Of a stretch of 64,000 nt of DNA, positions 37,525-48,518 are shown in pieces. Numbering within the stretch: position 1 is the stretch's first letter; every line of letters starts with the position of its first letter. The stretch is from UBA6912 sp963792895. Its GTDB lineage: Bacteria > Actinomycetota > Acidimicrobiia > Spongiisociales > UBA5794. The notes under the pieces were generated by a model that was not told the origin of the DNA, made no database searches, and worked only from the letters and a program-made list of their open reading frames with translations. A program made the position numbers and the translations under genes. The DNA lies in NCBI GenBank assembly GCA_963792895.1, contig CAWBYA010000003.1:631456-695455 (forward strand), written 5' to 3'.

Positions 37525-37952
37525 TCACGTCACACGTGGGTTTCGCGTTCGGATCCTGAAACGACCGAGATCGCGATCGGCCGACCACAGCTCACGCACG
37601 CCTGCGGTCTCGCAAAGGGCCGCGACTCGAGCATCGTGAACTCGCGGCCCGGTCACGTCGCCTGCTGAGACGAAGGTGGAGAGAATCGGCCAATGCGACG
37701 GGCCCTCCGATAAGAGGGCAAGCGATGGGGAGCCCGGCCACGCCGCAACTTGGGCAGGGGCGTGCTCGACGGGGTCGGCGGGTCGTAGATGCTCCGGTGC
37801 GTGACGACGGCGAGGAACTCGTGCAGGCACGGCGGGATCGACCATGGCGCACGACCTTCGGCGAGACCCTTCACGGCCGCAGGTGCCGCGATGTGAAAGG
37901 TCGAGTCGCTCCGGTGGGCAAACACGAGGATGTTGGTGTCGACGGCGATCAC
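37525..37952 (-). CDS. VapC-type PIN toxin, one frameshift
   Basis: Starts at ATG 37952, overlapping the antitoxin stop (ATGA). The first acids are in MIAVDTNILVFAHRSDSTFH and a conserved Glu in PPCLHEFLAVVTHRSIYDPP. The frame shifts near 37755 and continues LLSEGPSHWPILSTFV, VTGPRVHDARVAALCETAGVRELWSADRDLGRF, giving the C-terminal Asp residues. This HD-x-R-V-A-A and SADRDL pattern matches mycobacterial-type VapC ribonucleases. About 142 residues. Confidence 0.8.
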
Positions 37953-38191
37953 GCGCCGCGACCTTCGCAGATCGCATCGCGCACGACGGTCCAGTCACTC
38001 TCGGTGACACCGGGTTGCGTGCCGATGCCGCCGTACGAGGAGTCGGGAAGTGCGTATGCCCCTCGCTCCCGAACAGCCAGCTCGTGGCGGAGACCGGCTT
38101 CGATCAGTGCCTCGAGCGTGGTGCCCTCGGCGGCAGCTGTCTGTTTGGCACGGCGCAGGAGTTCGTCGCCGACTTCGATCGTGGTCTTCAC
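37949..38191 (-). CDS. VapB-type antitoxin
   Basis: 80 residues from GTG 38191. TTIEVGDELLRRAKQTAAAEGTTLEALIEAGLRHEL is the ribbon-helix-helix DNA-binding part common in VapB antitoxins paired with PIN toxins. The C-terminal tail (YALPDSSYGGIGTQPG) would wrap the toxin. It overlaps vapC by four bases. A longer frame to 38341 gives no family-like sequence. It should repress its own operon. Confidence 0.82.
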   Translation of the reverse strand: MKTTIEVGDELLRRAKQTAAAEGTTLEALIEAGLRHELAVRERGAYALPDSSYGGIGTQPGVTESDWTVVRDAICEGRGA

Positions 38192-38491
38192 ATGTGGGCC
38201 AATGGATGATGAGAAGGCAACCGGGCTCGGAATCCACTCCTGAGCGATGCCGATCGAAACCCCATCGTTCCGAGTCCGCAGAACCATTTCTCGGCACGAT
38301 CGGAGTTCGCTGTCGACGATCATGCTTGGTGGGTGTGACATCGTTCGCCGCAGCCCGAGGCGAACGCGAGGTTCGTGTCACGGCCGGGTGATACATTCGC
38401 CCCGACTGGCGGGCAACGGCGGAGCAGTGGGTGGAGTACCCGTGATGGTGAGGCTGACGGTGTGCGGTGCGGCGGGCCACGGCGGTGGGCG
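38192..38491. promoter_or_regulatory. Divergent vapBC / recC intergenic region with a nested dyad
   Basis: 300 bases without a gene. At 38342-38349 and 38359-38366 there are perfect arms CGTTCGCC / GGCGAACG with a 9-base loop. They lie within outer arms GTGAC (38335-38339) and GTCAC (38377-38381) that are not quite centred on them. The site could be an operator for VapB, a control site of the rec operon, or a terminator. Confidence 0.45.
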
Positions 38492-41400
38492 ATGCCGCTG
38501 ATCATCCACGTTGCGTCTCACCCCGACGAGTTGGTCGCGCAGCTCGCCGCATTGCTCGCAGACCCGCTCGAGGACCCGTTTGCCAACGAGGTGGTCGCCG
38601 TGCCGACACGAGGCATCGAGCGCTGGCTGACGCAACGGATCGCGTCAGAGCTTGCGGAGCGAGGGGTCGGTGACGGCATTTGCGCCAACGTCTCGTTCCC
38701 CTCACCGGCGCGGCTCGTCGGTGACGCCCTGCGAACCGTTCCCGGTCTGGCCGACACGGCCGAGGCATGGGGCCGTTCAGGCGTGACGTCTCATGTTCTG
38801 GCGGCGATCGATGCCCTGGCCGGGTCGCCGTGGATGGCACTGCTCGACCGGCACATCGCCGGCCCAGACGGCACCGTCGGGGCAACGCCGAATCGGCTGG
38901 CTGCTGCGGTGAAGCTGGCTCGACTCTTCGAGACGTATGGGAGGCGTCGCCCTGAGATGGTGCGATCGTGGGCGGCAGGCGCCGACACCGGCCCCGACGG
39001 CGCACCATTGCTTCCGGGGAGGCGGTGGCAGGCGGAGCTGTGGCGCTCCGTCAGGCAGCAGATCGCCGTCCCTTCGTTCCCCGAGTTGCTCCCATCGGGG
39101 CTCGACCCCATCCGTACCGGCTCCGTGGACCTCGACCTTCCGTTCGCGCGTGATGGTCTACGGGTTGACGGCAATCGATCCACTCGACCTCGACGTCCTC
39201 GTTGCGCTTGCTGCGGCGCGTGAGGTGTATCTCTTCGTTCTCAGCCCCTCGCCGGCGCTGTGGACGGCGGAGACTGCGCGCAACGCCGAAGTGCCGTCGC
39301 AGCCGCTGCTCCGCAGCCGGGATCGCTCCGGCGCAGTTGCCGAACATCCGCTCCTGAGGTCGTGGGCGCAGGAGAGCAGGGAGTTTCAGGTGGTGCTCGG
39401 CAGCAACGGTCTCCACGCGACGCCGGTGGCCGCACGACGGAGCACGACGGGGTCGGTGCTTGGAAGGCTCCAGGACGATGTCCGCGCCAATCGCGCAGCC
39501 GTGCTCGATGAGGCGCTCGCCGCTGCGGTGGCCGGCGGGAAGGACCGGTCGATCCAGGTGCATGCCTGCCACGGTGATCGTCGTCAGGTCGAGGTCCTCC
39601 GCGATGCCATTCTCCATGTGCTCACCGCCGACCCGACGCTCGAACCGCGAGACATCGTCGTCATGACCCCCGACCTCGCAACGTTCGCTCCACTGCTCGA
39701 GGGTGCGTTCCCCGCAGGCGACGCTGCCCTCACCGACGGTGGATTGCCCGATCTCCGCCTTCGTATCGCCGATCGCTCGCCGGCGGCCACGAACCCGCTC
39801 GTGCGGTTTGCGGCGACGGTTCTCGATCTCGCCGACTCCCGGCTCGAAGCAGGGATGATCCGCGACCTCGTCGCCAAGCCGGTCGTCCAGCAGCGGTTCG
39901 GCTTCGACGCCGAGGCGTCGAGTGCCATCGTCGGCGTGATCGATGACACCAACGTCCGGTGGGGATTCGATGCAGGCCACCGTCGCGCTTGGGGCGCAGG
40001 CCACAATCCGGAACGAACCTGGCGCAGGGCGCTCGACCGAGCGCTGGCGGGTGTCTTTGCGGCGGACGGGGCGGTTCGCACCATCGGCGATGTCGCGCCG
40101 CTGGACGGGGTCGAGGGTCAAGAGGCGGTGCCCGTGGCGTTGCTCGCTTCCATCATGGACCGGGTTGCTGCGGTACGGGAGCTAATGGGTGGGGAGATGC
40201 CCCTGTCTCGCTGGTCGGCAGCGATCTCATCGGCGGTTCGCATGCTCGCCGCACCGGCATGGGGCGACGAGTGGCAGTGGACGCAGCTCGAGCGGTTGCT
40301 CGGGGACACCTTCCCCAGACCGAACCGTGGGGGCGCCGACCCGGTGGTGGCCCTCCCGGATGCGAGGAGGGCCATCGCCGCATGGGCAGAGGACCGTCCG
40401 AGCCCGCTTCACTTCCAGACCGGCAACGTCACGGTGTGCACGCTCGTGCCCATGCGCTCAGTCCCGTATCGGGTGGTGTGCCTGCTCGGAATGGACGATG
40501 ACCGCTTTCCGCGGACCAGCCGGGCAGATGGTGACGATTTGCTGGTCGGTCACGAGGTCGTCGGCGACCTCGATCGGGCCGCCCAGGATCGTCAGCTCCT
40601 GCTCGATGCGGTGATGGCGGCGGGCGATCACCTCATCGTCACCTACTCGGGAAAGGATGAGCTCACCGCCGCCGCCTACCCACCGGCCGTGCCCATCGTT
40701 GAGCTGAGCGACACGCTCACTGCCATGGTTGGGCGCGATGCCGTCGAGGCGCTGCGCACGGAGCATCCGCTCCAGGCGTTCGCCGACGCCAACTTCACGC
40801 CGGATGTGCTCAACACCGCTGGGCCGTGGGGCTTCGACCCGATGCAGCTCGCCGCTGCCGAAGCTGTTCACCGCCGCCACGACGACGACGACCAGGAAGT
40901 TGCGCAGTGGCCCGCTTGGGCCGACCCGACCGAGATACGCCTCGACGACCTGGTTGCGTTTCTGCAGCACCCGTCGCGACGCTTCATCCGGGCCCGGGTC
41001 GGCTTCACGGTGCCGAAGCGTGGCGACATCTCAGACGACAGCCTGCCCGTCACGCTCGACTCGCTCGGGGCCTGGGGCGTGACGGATCGACTGGTGAAGG
41101 GACTTCTCGCCGGCCACGATGTCGATGCCCTCCTCGGCCGCGAACGCAGTTCAGATGCGCTTCCCCCTGGTGACCTCGCTGCGGCCTCTATCGAGAAGGC
41201 GGTCGCCGGGGCAACTGCGATCGCCGCCGCAGCATCCGCTCGCAACATCGATCCCGCCTCGCAGCGGCCGTGGTCCGGGGTGGTGGACCTCGGGGAGCGC
41301 TCGATCGAGGGCTCGGTCGTGGCCGATCCGGCGCAGGCGCACCTCACCGTGGTCACGGCATCGCGGATCAAGGCCAGTACGCGGCTGAAGGCGTTCGCCG

Positions 41401-41834
41401 AGCTGGCCTTCCTGACTGCGCTCGAGCCGGCGACGGCCTGGGAGGCCATCCTCATCGGCCGCCGCGACAAGGGTGAGGGTCACATGGCGGTGACCATCTC
41501 GTCGCTCGGCAAGGACCCGGAACAACGCAGGAGCACGGCACACGAGATCCTCGCCGGACTCGTCGAGCTGTACGTCGAGGGGCATCAGCTTCCCCTCCCG
41601 ATCCCGTGCGAAACTGCGTTCGCCTGGCAACGGAGGGTGGGGTCCGACCGCAACCAGGCAGCCGACCGCGCCAGGGAGAAGTGGGAAGGTAGGTTCTCAG
41701 AAGCCGTCGATCCTGCGCACGAGCTGTTGTTTCCCCACCTCGCTTCTACCGACCTGCTCATCGCGGAGTTCGCCGGCTACTGCGAACGACTCTGGGGCCC
41801 GCTCCTCTGGCGGATGCGGGAGCGGCCCGTATGA
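38492..41834 (+). CDS. recC: Exodeoxyribonuclease V gamma subunit RecC, one frameshift
   Basis: About 1,110 residues. It begins MPLIIHVASHPDELVAQLA at ATG 38492, with FANEVVAVPTRGIERWLTQRIASEL matching RecC (it normally opens with a block ending ERWL). The frame moves near 39150, and RVMVYGLTAIDPLDLDVLVALA continues in another frame. Further RecC features are DRSIQVHACHGDRRQVEVLRDAILHVL, RWGFDAGHRRAWG, HFQTGNVTVCTLVPMRSVPYRVVCLLGMDDDRFPR and PSRRFIRARVGF. RecC channels the 3' strand and recognises regulatory sequences in RecBCD during double-strand-break repair. It overlaps recB by four bases. Confidence 0.9.
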
Positions 41835-44800
41835 GCGCCACCCGTTTCGACCCTGCCGAGCCAATCGCGAAGGGCCGCACCGTCATCGAGGCGAGTGCCG
41901 GCACGGGCAAGACCTTCACCATCGCTGCTCTGGTCACTCGCCTCGTTGCCGTCGAAGGGCTCGACGTCGAGCATATCCTCGTCGTCACCTTCACCCGAGC
42001 CGCCACCGCCGAGTTGCGCGACAGGGTGCGCAGACGGATGGTGGACACGCTGGCGGCGCTGGAGGGAACACCTCCCGGCGTGCTGGACGATCACGTGAAG
42101 GTACTGCTGGAAGCCCCCGCCGGGGATCGCGAGCGGTATGCCACCCGTCTCGCCGATGCGCTGACCCGATTCGACAGGGCACAGATCTCGACCATCGATG
42201 GCTTCGGGCAGCGCCTGCTGCGCCAGCTCGGGTTCGCCGCCCGGCTGTCGCCGGATCTCGAGCCCGGGGAGGTCGACGACATGCTCGTTGCGCAAGTCGC
42301 CGGCGACCTGATGGTTGGCCGGTTTGCCGATGACGCTGCGACGGCAATCGACGTCAAGGCGCTGCGCAAGCTCGGGACCGCTGTCGTGGCGACGCCGGAC
42401 GCTCGCATCGTCCCCGAGTTGTCCGAGGTCGACGGCGCCCACCGTGTGCGTGTCGAGATGGCGCACGATATGCGGTCGGAGGTCACCCGCCGGCTCCGGG
42501 TCTCCGGGCGGGCGACCTTCGACGATCCGCTTCTCGAAGTGCGTGACGCACTCCAAGACGCAGCGGTGCGCGACGCGGCGCGAGAGCTGCTGCGTCGCCG
42601 CTACGTCGTCGGTCTCGTCGACGAGTCCCAGGACACGGACCCGATCCAGTGGCAAGTGATCCGCGCCGTGTTCGATCCGAACCGGCTCGTCGTCATCGGC
42701 GACCCGAAGCAGTCGATCTACAGCTTCCGCGGCGCTGACGTCGAGTCCTATCTCTCCGCTGTTGCGGGGGCATCGGCGCACCGCACACTCGACGAGAACT
42801 GGCGCAGCGACGGCCCGCTCGTCACCGCGCTCGACGTGCTCTTTCACGGGGCGAAGTTCGGAGACGACCGCATCGCGTACCGCACGGTCGAGCCGGCCCG
42901 GGGTCACGAGGAGTCGCGGATCCGGGGCGTGGCGCCGGTGTCGATTCGTGTGTTCGACGAGGCGCTCGCGATCCCGACGCACAAGTGGGGATATGTCGTG
43001 GCGAAGGCGCGACGGGTGGTTGCCGCCGACACTGCAGCAGAGGTGGTCAGGCTGCTCAACGGCAAGGCGAACATCGTGGATGCCGACGGGGCGAGGCCGG
43101 TCGGACCTCGAGATATCGCCGTGTTGTGTCGCACGCGCAGCCAGGTGGACATGGTGCGCACTCAGCTCACCCGGCGCGGGGTTCCGTCTGTGGCGGCACG
43201 CACCGGAGGCGTGTTCGTCGCCGAAGCGGCCGAGCAATGGCGGCGGTTCCTCCTGGCCGTTGAGCGGCCGGACCGAGCCGACATGGCGCGCATGGCAGCG
43301 ACCACGGTGTTCGTAGGGAAGGCGCCACATGAGGTGGCGGCGATGGTCGACGAAGAGGTGCTGGACCTCCAGGCCCGGATGCGGGAGTGGCAGGCGTGCC
43401 TGCAGCAGGATGGCGTACCTGCGCTCATCGCCGCCATCAACCGCCGCACCGACCTGGCGGCCCGGGTGCTTGCCGAACGCGACGGCGAGCGCACCATGAC
43501 CGACCTCCTGCACATCGCCGAGGAGCTGCACGCCGTGTGGCGACGCGGCCGGGTGACGTCGCTCGTCGCCTGGCTCGAGACGGCCATGGCCGAGGCGCAG
43601 GATCGAGAGTTTCGCAACCGGGAGGAGCCGGAGTCTCGGCAACGCCGTCTCGAGACCGACGCTGCCGCGGTGCAGGTTCAGACGGTCCACGGCGCCAAGG
43701 GCCTGCAATACCCCGTCGTGCTCGTGCCCTTTGCCTGGGATACATGGCGTCCGCGAGCCGACAATCCCGTGTTCCACGATCCCGAAGCACCGATTGGCGA
43801 CCAGCCCCGCCCCCGGCTCATCGACGTCGCCGGGAAAGGCTGGGCGGGGCATGCCGCCCACGCCGATCTCGACGCCGCGGAAGAGGAGGCTGAGGAGGGT
43901 CGCCAGTTGTACGTCGCTCTCACCCGGGCGCAACATCATCTCGTCGTGTGGTGGCTGCCGCTCGCATCGGGTGCGACGGACTCCAAGCTGGGGGAGTTGA
44001 TCACTCGGCTCGGTCCCGATCCGGTGACTCTGGTCGCCGCGAGTGGCGGGAAGATCGAGGTGCCGACCGTCTCCGAGCGGCCCCCACTGGACGCGTATCG
44101 GCCGGCCGCATCCGAAGGCGTGGCACTCGACCGGGCTCGCTTCACCCGGAGGCTCGACTACGAGTGGCGGCGTGCTTCCTTCACGTCTCTGTCGCCCGAA
44201 CACCCGCTCGTTGCGGCCGCCGAGGTGTCCGAGCAAGCGGTGCGCAGTGACGAGATCGCCGTCGAGCAAGACGAACCCGTACCGGCTGCGGCGGCCGTGG
44301 CGCTGCCGATGGCGGACTTGCCGCGCGGCGCCCGCTTCGGGACCTTGGTCCACGAGATCCTCGAGCACATCCGGTTCGATGATCCCGAGCTGCAGGTCTC
44401 GTTGCGGGCAGAGGTGGACGAGTCCGTGCACCGGTCCGGTTGGGACTTCGATCCGGAGGCGCTCGTCGCAGCATTGGAGGCCGCCATCGATACGCCGCTC
44501 GGTCCCGACGCCGATGCGGTGCGGCTCCGTGACCTCCCGCCCGACCGGTTGCTGAAGGAGATGACGTTCGAGCTCCCGGTGCGCACCGGGGCACGCGCGG
44601 TCTCACTCCAAGCCATGGCGGGCGTGATGCTCGATCACCTCCCGGCCGGCGATCCCTACCGGCGATATGCGGACGACCTGCGTGCGCTGCCGCCTACTCG
44701 GTTCCACGGCTATCTCACCGGGGCCATCGATCTCACGGCGGCGGTCGACGGGCGGTTCATCGTGATGGACTTCAAGACCAACGCGATGCGTGCGCTCGGC

Positions 44801-45106
44801 GATCCCGCCGCGTCGGCGGACTACGGTCCGGCTCCGTTGACGGAGGCGATGATCGACGGCAACTACGTTCTCCAGGCCACGCTGTATCAGGTCGCCCTGC
44901 ACCGCTATCTGCAGTGGCGGCTCCCCCGCTACGACCCGGCGGTGCATTTGGGTGGTGCGCGCTACCTCTTCGTGCGCGGCATGAGCGGCTCGCAGACGCC
45001 GGTGGTCGACGGTGAACGGTGTGGTGTTGCCCGGTGGGCGCCGCCCGCCGCGATGATCGTTGCTCTGAGCGAGCTCTTTGCCACCGATGGAGGTGCCACT
45101 TCGTGA
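41831..45106 (+). CDS. recB: Exodeoxyribonuclease V beta subunit RecB
   Basis: 1,091 residues and frame-intact. UvrD/Rep-type helicase: Walker A VIEASAGTGKTFT (20-30), motif II VVGLVDESQDTDPIQWQ, motif III VIGDPKQSIYSFRGAD, motif V VQVQTVHGAKGLQYPVVLVP and motif VI LYVALTRAQHHLVVWW. The C-terminal nuclease has HGYLTGAIDLTAAVDGRFIVMDFKTN, with the metal-binding Asp residues and Lys, then a QATLYQVALHRYL segment. RecB unwinds 3'-5', cuts DNA and loads RecA. ATGA overlap with recC and GTGA overlap with the decarboxylase gene. Confidence 0.95.
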   Translation: MSATRFDPAEPIAKGRTVIEASAGTGKTFTIAALVTRLVAVEGLDVEHILVVTFTRAATAELRDRVRRRMVDTLAALEGTPPGVLDDHVKVLLEAPAGDRERYATRLADALTRFDRAQISTIDGFGQRLLRQLGFAARLSPDLEPGEVDDMLVAQVAGDLMVGRFADDAATAIDVKALRKLGTAVVATPDARIVPELSEVDGAHRVRVEMAHDMRSEVTRRLRVSGRATFDDPLLEVRDALQDAAVRDAARELLRRRYVVGLVDESQDTDPIQWQVIRAVFDPNRLVVIGDPKQSIYSFRGADVESYLSAVAGASAHRTLDENWRSDGPLVTALDVLFHGAKFGDDRIAYRTVEPARGHEESRIRGVAPVSIRVFDEALAIPTHKWGYVVAKARRVVAADTAAEVVRLLNGKANIVDADGARPVGPRDIAVLCRTRSQVDMVRTQLTRRGVPSVAARTGGVFVAEAAEQWRRFLLAVERPDRADMARMAATTVFVGKAPHEVAAMVDEEVLDLQARMREWQACLQQDGVPALIAAINRRTDLAARVLAERDGERTMTDLLHIAEELHAVWRRGRVTSLVAWLETAMAEAQDREFRNREEPESRQRRLETDAAAVQVQTVHGAKGLQYPVVLVPFAWDTWRPRADNPVFHDPEAPIGDQPRPRLIDVAGKGWAGHAAHADLDAAEEEAEEGRQLYVALTRAQHHLVVWWLPLASGATDSKLGELITRLGPDPVTLVAASGGKIEVPTVSERPPLDAYRPAASEGVALDRARFTRRLDYEWRRASFTSLSPEHPLVAAAEVSEQAVRSDEIAVEQDEPVPAAAAVALPMADLPRGARFGTLVHEILEHIRFDDPELQVSLRAEVDESVHRSGWDFDPEALVAALEAAIDTPLGPDADAVRLRDLPPDRLLKEMTFELPVRTGARAVSLQAMAGVMLDHLPAGDPYRRYADDLRALPPTRFHGYLTGAIDLTAAVDGRFIVMDFKTNAMRALGDPAASADYGPAPLTEAMIDGNYVLQATLYQVALHRYLQWRLPRYDPAVHLGGARYLFVRGMSGSQTPVVDGERCGVARWAPPAAMIVALSELFATDGGATS

Positions 45107-46525
45107 TCGAGCCGACGCAACGATCGGCGCTCGACCCGAGCCCGGGGGAGATGCGCAAGCTGGGCTATGCGGTGGTCGACTGGCTGGTCGAGCAGGCCGC
45201 CCAGCTCGACGACGCTCCCGTGGCCAATCTCGCGTCCCTCGAGGCTCTGGCGGCTGAGGTCGAGGAAACGCTCCCGCTCGAGGGGAGCCCCATCGACGAC
45301 ACGCTTGCATTCTTGGGAGAGCGCATCGTCCCTCGGATGACGAGAACCAACCACCCCCGATTCCACGCCTATGTGCCCGGGCCCGGCAGCTACTACGGGT
45401 CGTTGGGGGCGCTCATCGGCGCCGCACTCAACCCGTTTGCGGGCAGCAGCCTCGGCGGTGCGTCGTTTGCAGCGATCGAGCTGCTCACCCTGCGCTGGAT
45501 CGCCGAGGCGATCGGATATCCGGTCGACGCCGAGGGCATCTTCACGAGTGGAGGCTCGATGGCGAACCTCGGCGCTCTCGCCGCGGCACGAGCCACCGTC
45601 TCCGACCCGAGCAAGGCTGTTGTCTATGTGTCCGATCAAGGCCACACGTCGATGGACAAGGCCGCGACGGTGCTGGGGTTCCGGCGGAATCAGATCGTGC
45701 GCCTGGCCGCAGATGCAACCAGCTTCCGGTTGCTGCCGGACGCGGTGCGGGAGCAATGCCGCATCGATCGGGCCAACGGTCGCGTGCCGCTCTTCCTGAG
45801 TGCCAACGCCGGAACGACCAACACCGGGACGGTCGATCCGCTCGACGAGCTCGCCGATGCCTGCCGCGACGAGGGGCTGTGGTTCCACGTCGACGCGGCC
45901 TACGGAGGCTTCGCCGCGCTCACCGAGCGGGGTAGGGCCCTCCTGGGTGGAATGGAGCGGGCCGACTCGGTGACCCTCGACCCGCACAAGTGGCTCTACA
46001 CGCCCTTTGGGTGCGGATGCCTGCTGGTCAACCGTCCTGGCAGCCTCGACCGTGCGTTTGCCGCACACGGCGATTACTTGAAGGACGTTGCACACACCGA
46101 GGTCAACTTCTTCGATCGCGGCCCGGAGCTCACTCGCCCTGCTCGGGCGCTCCCTGTGTGGATGTTGATCCGCACGGTGGGTATAGAGGGGTTGCGCCGT
46201 CAGCTTGATGCTGATCTCGACCTTGCGGAGCTCGCCGAGCGGTTGCTGGCCGACGAGCCGGCGTTCGAGGTGGTGCATCGCGGGCTCTCCATCGTCACGT
46301 TCCGGCTGGCCGTGAGAGGTGATGAATCCGAGGTGGCGCGGCGCAACTCGTGACGAGGCGCTCGTACAGTCGCTGCTCGTTGGAGGCGACGTGCTGGTGT
46401 CGGGCACGACGCTCGCCCAGCGGAGCGCCCTCCGCTTCGTGGTGCTGAACCACCGAACTGACGCAGCGCAGATCCGACGCTCGGTGACGGCGCTGCGGGA
46501 AGCGGTGGAAAGGCTCGGTCGATGA
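45103..46525 (+). CDS. PLP-dependent aromatic L-amino acid decarboxylase-like protein inside the rec operon, one frameshift
   Basis: About 473 residues, group II decarboxylase. It opens LDPSPGEMRKLGYAVVDWLVEQ, with HPRFHAYVPGPGSYYGSLGALIGAALNPF, GIFTSGGSMANLGALAAAR, SDQGHTSMDKAATVLGF, WFHVDAAYGGFAAL and the PLP lysine in SVTLDPHKWLYTPFGCG. The frame moves near 46345 and the last 60 residues (DEALVQSLLVGGDVLVSGTTL through EAVERLGR) restore the normal end. It starts at a GTG in the recB stop and ends overlapping the recD ATG, so it is translated with the rec genes. The family decarboxylates Tyr, Phe, Trp or Dopa; the substrate here is unknown. Confidence 0.88.
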
Positions 46526-48354
46526 TCGCCAACCAGCGCATCGAGGCGGCGGCGCACGACGGGTCAGTGGTGGTGGCGACCGGTGGCCTGCTCGCTGCGT
46601 TCAACGATGCAGGGGTACTTGGCCCCCTCGACGTGCTGGCGGCTCAGTCGATTGCCCGGCTGTGCGGCGAGACGGACGAGCAGGTGGTCCTCGCCGCGGC
46701 GATGGTCGTGCGTGGCACGCGGTTCGGTCATGTCTGCATTCGTCCGGCGGCGTTGCGGGAGGCTGTGGTCGTCGACGGCCAGGACGCCGAGATCATCGAC
46801 TCGCTGCCGTGGCCGGAACCGGAGGCTTGGGCGGCTGCCATCGCATCCAGCAGGATCGTGGGCGACGGCAGCGGCGAGGAGCCGCTCGTGGCTGCCGACG
46901 ACAGGTTGTACCTGGAGCGGTACTTCCGATACGAGGAACAGGTAGCCGGTCTGCTGGTGGATCGATGTGGCCGCGAGCCTCGACCGCTGAGCGATCGACT
47001 CCGCGGACTGTTGGACACGATCTTCCCTGTGACTGCCGGCGGCTCGTCGCGCCAGCACGACGCAGCAGTGCTCGCCGCAACCGGCAATCTGGCCGTGATT
47101 GCCGGCGGGCCGGGCACGGGCAAGACCCACACCGTCGGTGCGCTGCTGGCAGCCATGGCAGCTGCGGACGAGCTCCCGCTCGTCGCGGTGTGCGCACCCA
47201 CGGGCAAGGCGGCAGCGCGGCTCGGCGAGGCGATCGAGCGCCGGGCCGGCGAGATCGACGACTCGGCACTTCGGGAGCGCCTGGCGGCGGTGAGCCCGAG
47301 CACGATCCACCGGCTCCTCGGCTGGACCTGGGAGCGGGGCCGCTTCCACCACGATGCTCTGCGGCGGCTGCCCCACGACCTGGTGATCGTCGACGAGATG
47401 TCGATGGTGTCGCTGCCGATGGCGGCCAAGCTCCTCGCCTCAGTGGGCGACGATGCGGCGGTGGTGCTGGTCGGCGATCCCTTCCAGCTCGAGTCGATCG
47501 AAGCGGGCACGGTGCTCGCCGATATCGTCGGGCGACCGGGTGATCCCGGCGTGCAGGCCCCGGCCGCTCCCATCGGGCGGCATGTGGTCGTCCTCGATCG
47601 GGTCCACCGTTTCGAGGAGGAGAGTGTGATCGCCGACCTCGCCGACGCTGTCAGGCTCGGGGATGGGGATGCGGCCGTTGCCCTTCTCGGTGCCGGTCAT
47701 CCACAACTCGGTTGGGTCCCCGAGCCTGCCGGTCCCGTCTTCAAGGAGCTGTGGGCGGAGGTGATCACGCAGCGCCGGCGGCTGGTCGAGTTGGCCGTGG
47801 CCGGCGACGCCCAGGGCGCCCTCGGGGCGCTCGGCGAAATGGCGGTGCTATGTGCCCGCCGCGAGGGCCCAGAAGGCGTCGCCCACTGGCGACGCAACGT
47901 CGAGATGGCGCTCGACGAGCGGTTCACCGGGCTTCGGTACGGCGGTGAGTGGTATCCGGGCCGGCCGATCATGATCACGAAGAACGACTACAACCTCGAG
48001 CTGTACAACGGCGACATCGGTGTCGTCGTTGCTACCGGTGAGGGCTTGCGCGCCGCGTTCGACCGTGGCGGGGTGCGGCTCTTCCCACTCAGCCACCTCG
48101 GTGAGCACGTCACCAACCACGCCATGACGATTCACAAGAGCCAGGGGAGTCAGTTCCGGTCGGTCGTGGTGGTGCTGCCAGGCGAAGCGTCGCGACTGTT
48201 GACTCGTGAGCTGCTGTACACAGCCATCACCCGGGCCTCCGATCGGGTGTGGCTGGTGGGCGACGAGGCGGTGATCCGCGCCGCCGTCGACCGATCGGTG
48301 CAGCGCGCCTCGGGCCTCGGCGTGCGCCTCTGGGGAGCGTCGCAGGCCGGCTGA
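46522..48354 (+). CDS. recD: Exodeoxyribonuclease V alpha subunit RecD
   Basis: 610 residues, SF1B 5'-3' helicase. Walker A is AVIAGGPGTGKTHTVGALLAAM (K201), motif Ia VAVCAPTGKAAARLGEAI, STIHRLLGW, motif II LVIVDEMSMVSLPMAAKLL, motif III VLVGDPFQLESIEAG, motif V MTIHKSQGSQFRSVVVVLP and motif VI LYTAITRASDRVWLVGD. It overlaps the decarboxylase gene by four bases. With RecB and RecC it completes a RecBCD enzyme, where many actinobacteria rely instead on AdnAB. Confidence 0.94.
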   Translation: MIANQRIEAAAHDGSVVVATGGLLAAFNDAGVLGPLDVLAAQSIARLCGETDEQVVLAAAMVVRGTRFGHVCIRPAALREAVVVDGQDAEIIDSLPWPEPEAWAAAIASSRIVGDGSGEEPLVAADDRLYLERYFRYEEQVAGLLVDRCGREPRPLSDRLRGLLDTIFPVTAGGSSRQHDAAVLAATGNLAVIAGGPGTGKTHTVGALLAAMAAADELPLVAVCAPTGKAAARLGEAIERRAGEIDDSALRERLAAVSPSTIHRLLGWTWERGRFHHDALRRLPHDLVIVDEMSMVSLPMAAKLLASVGDDAAVVLVGDPFQLESIEAGTVLADIVGRPGDPGVQAPAAPIGRHVVVLDRVHRFEEESVIADLADAVRLGDGDAAVALLGAGHPQLGWVPEPAGPVFKELWAEVITQRRRLVELAVAGDAQGALGALGEMAVLCARREGPEGVAHWRRNVEMALDERFTGLRYGGEWYPGRPIMITKNDYNLELYNGDIGVVVATGEGLRAAFDRGGVRLFPLSHLGEHVTNHAMTIHKSQGSQFRSVVVVLPGEASRLLTRELLYTAITRASDRVWLVGDEAVIRAAVDRSVQRASGLGVRLWGASQAG

Positions 48355-48518
48355 AACGAGCAAGGCGTACCATATTCTGCCAGACACCAGGCATCTGAGG
48401 ACCTTTGGCCCTGGTGCCGGGTGCGGGCCGATCGGAGTATCGGTACCACGAACGCGGGAAGACGCGGTCAGGGTCTGCGTCGATTCGCGTGTTGCAGTTG
48501 GCAACGTGGGGAGACGCG

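Noticed and set aside
41777..44431. Very long minus-strand open frame (884 codons) opposite recB
   Set aside because: It is the antisense shadow of recB, which has all helicase and nuclease motifs. Its product is rich in Arg, His and Gly with no domain.
44962..46557. Minus-strand open frame of 531 codons opposite the decarboxylase
   Set aside because: Shadow of a gene with full PLP-enzyme motifs; GC-rich DNA readily leaves such frames open.
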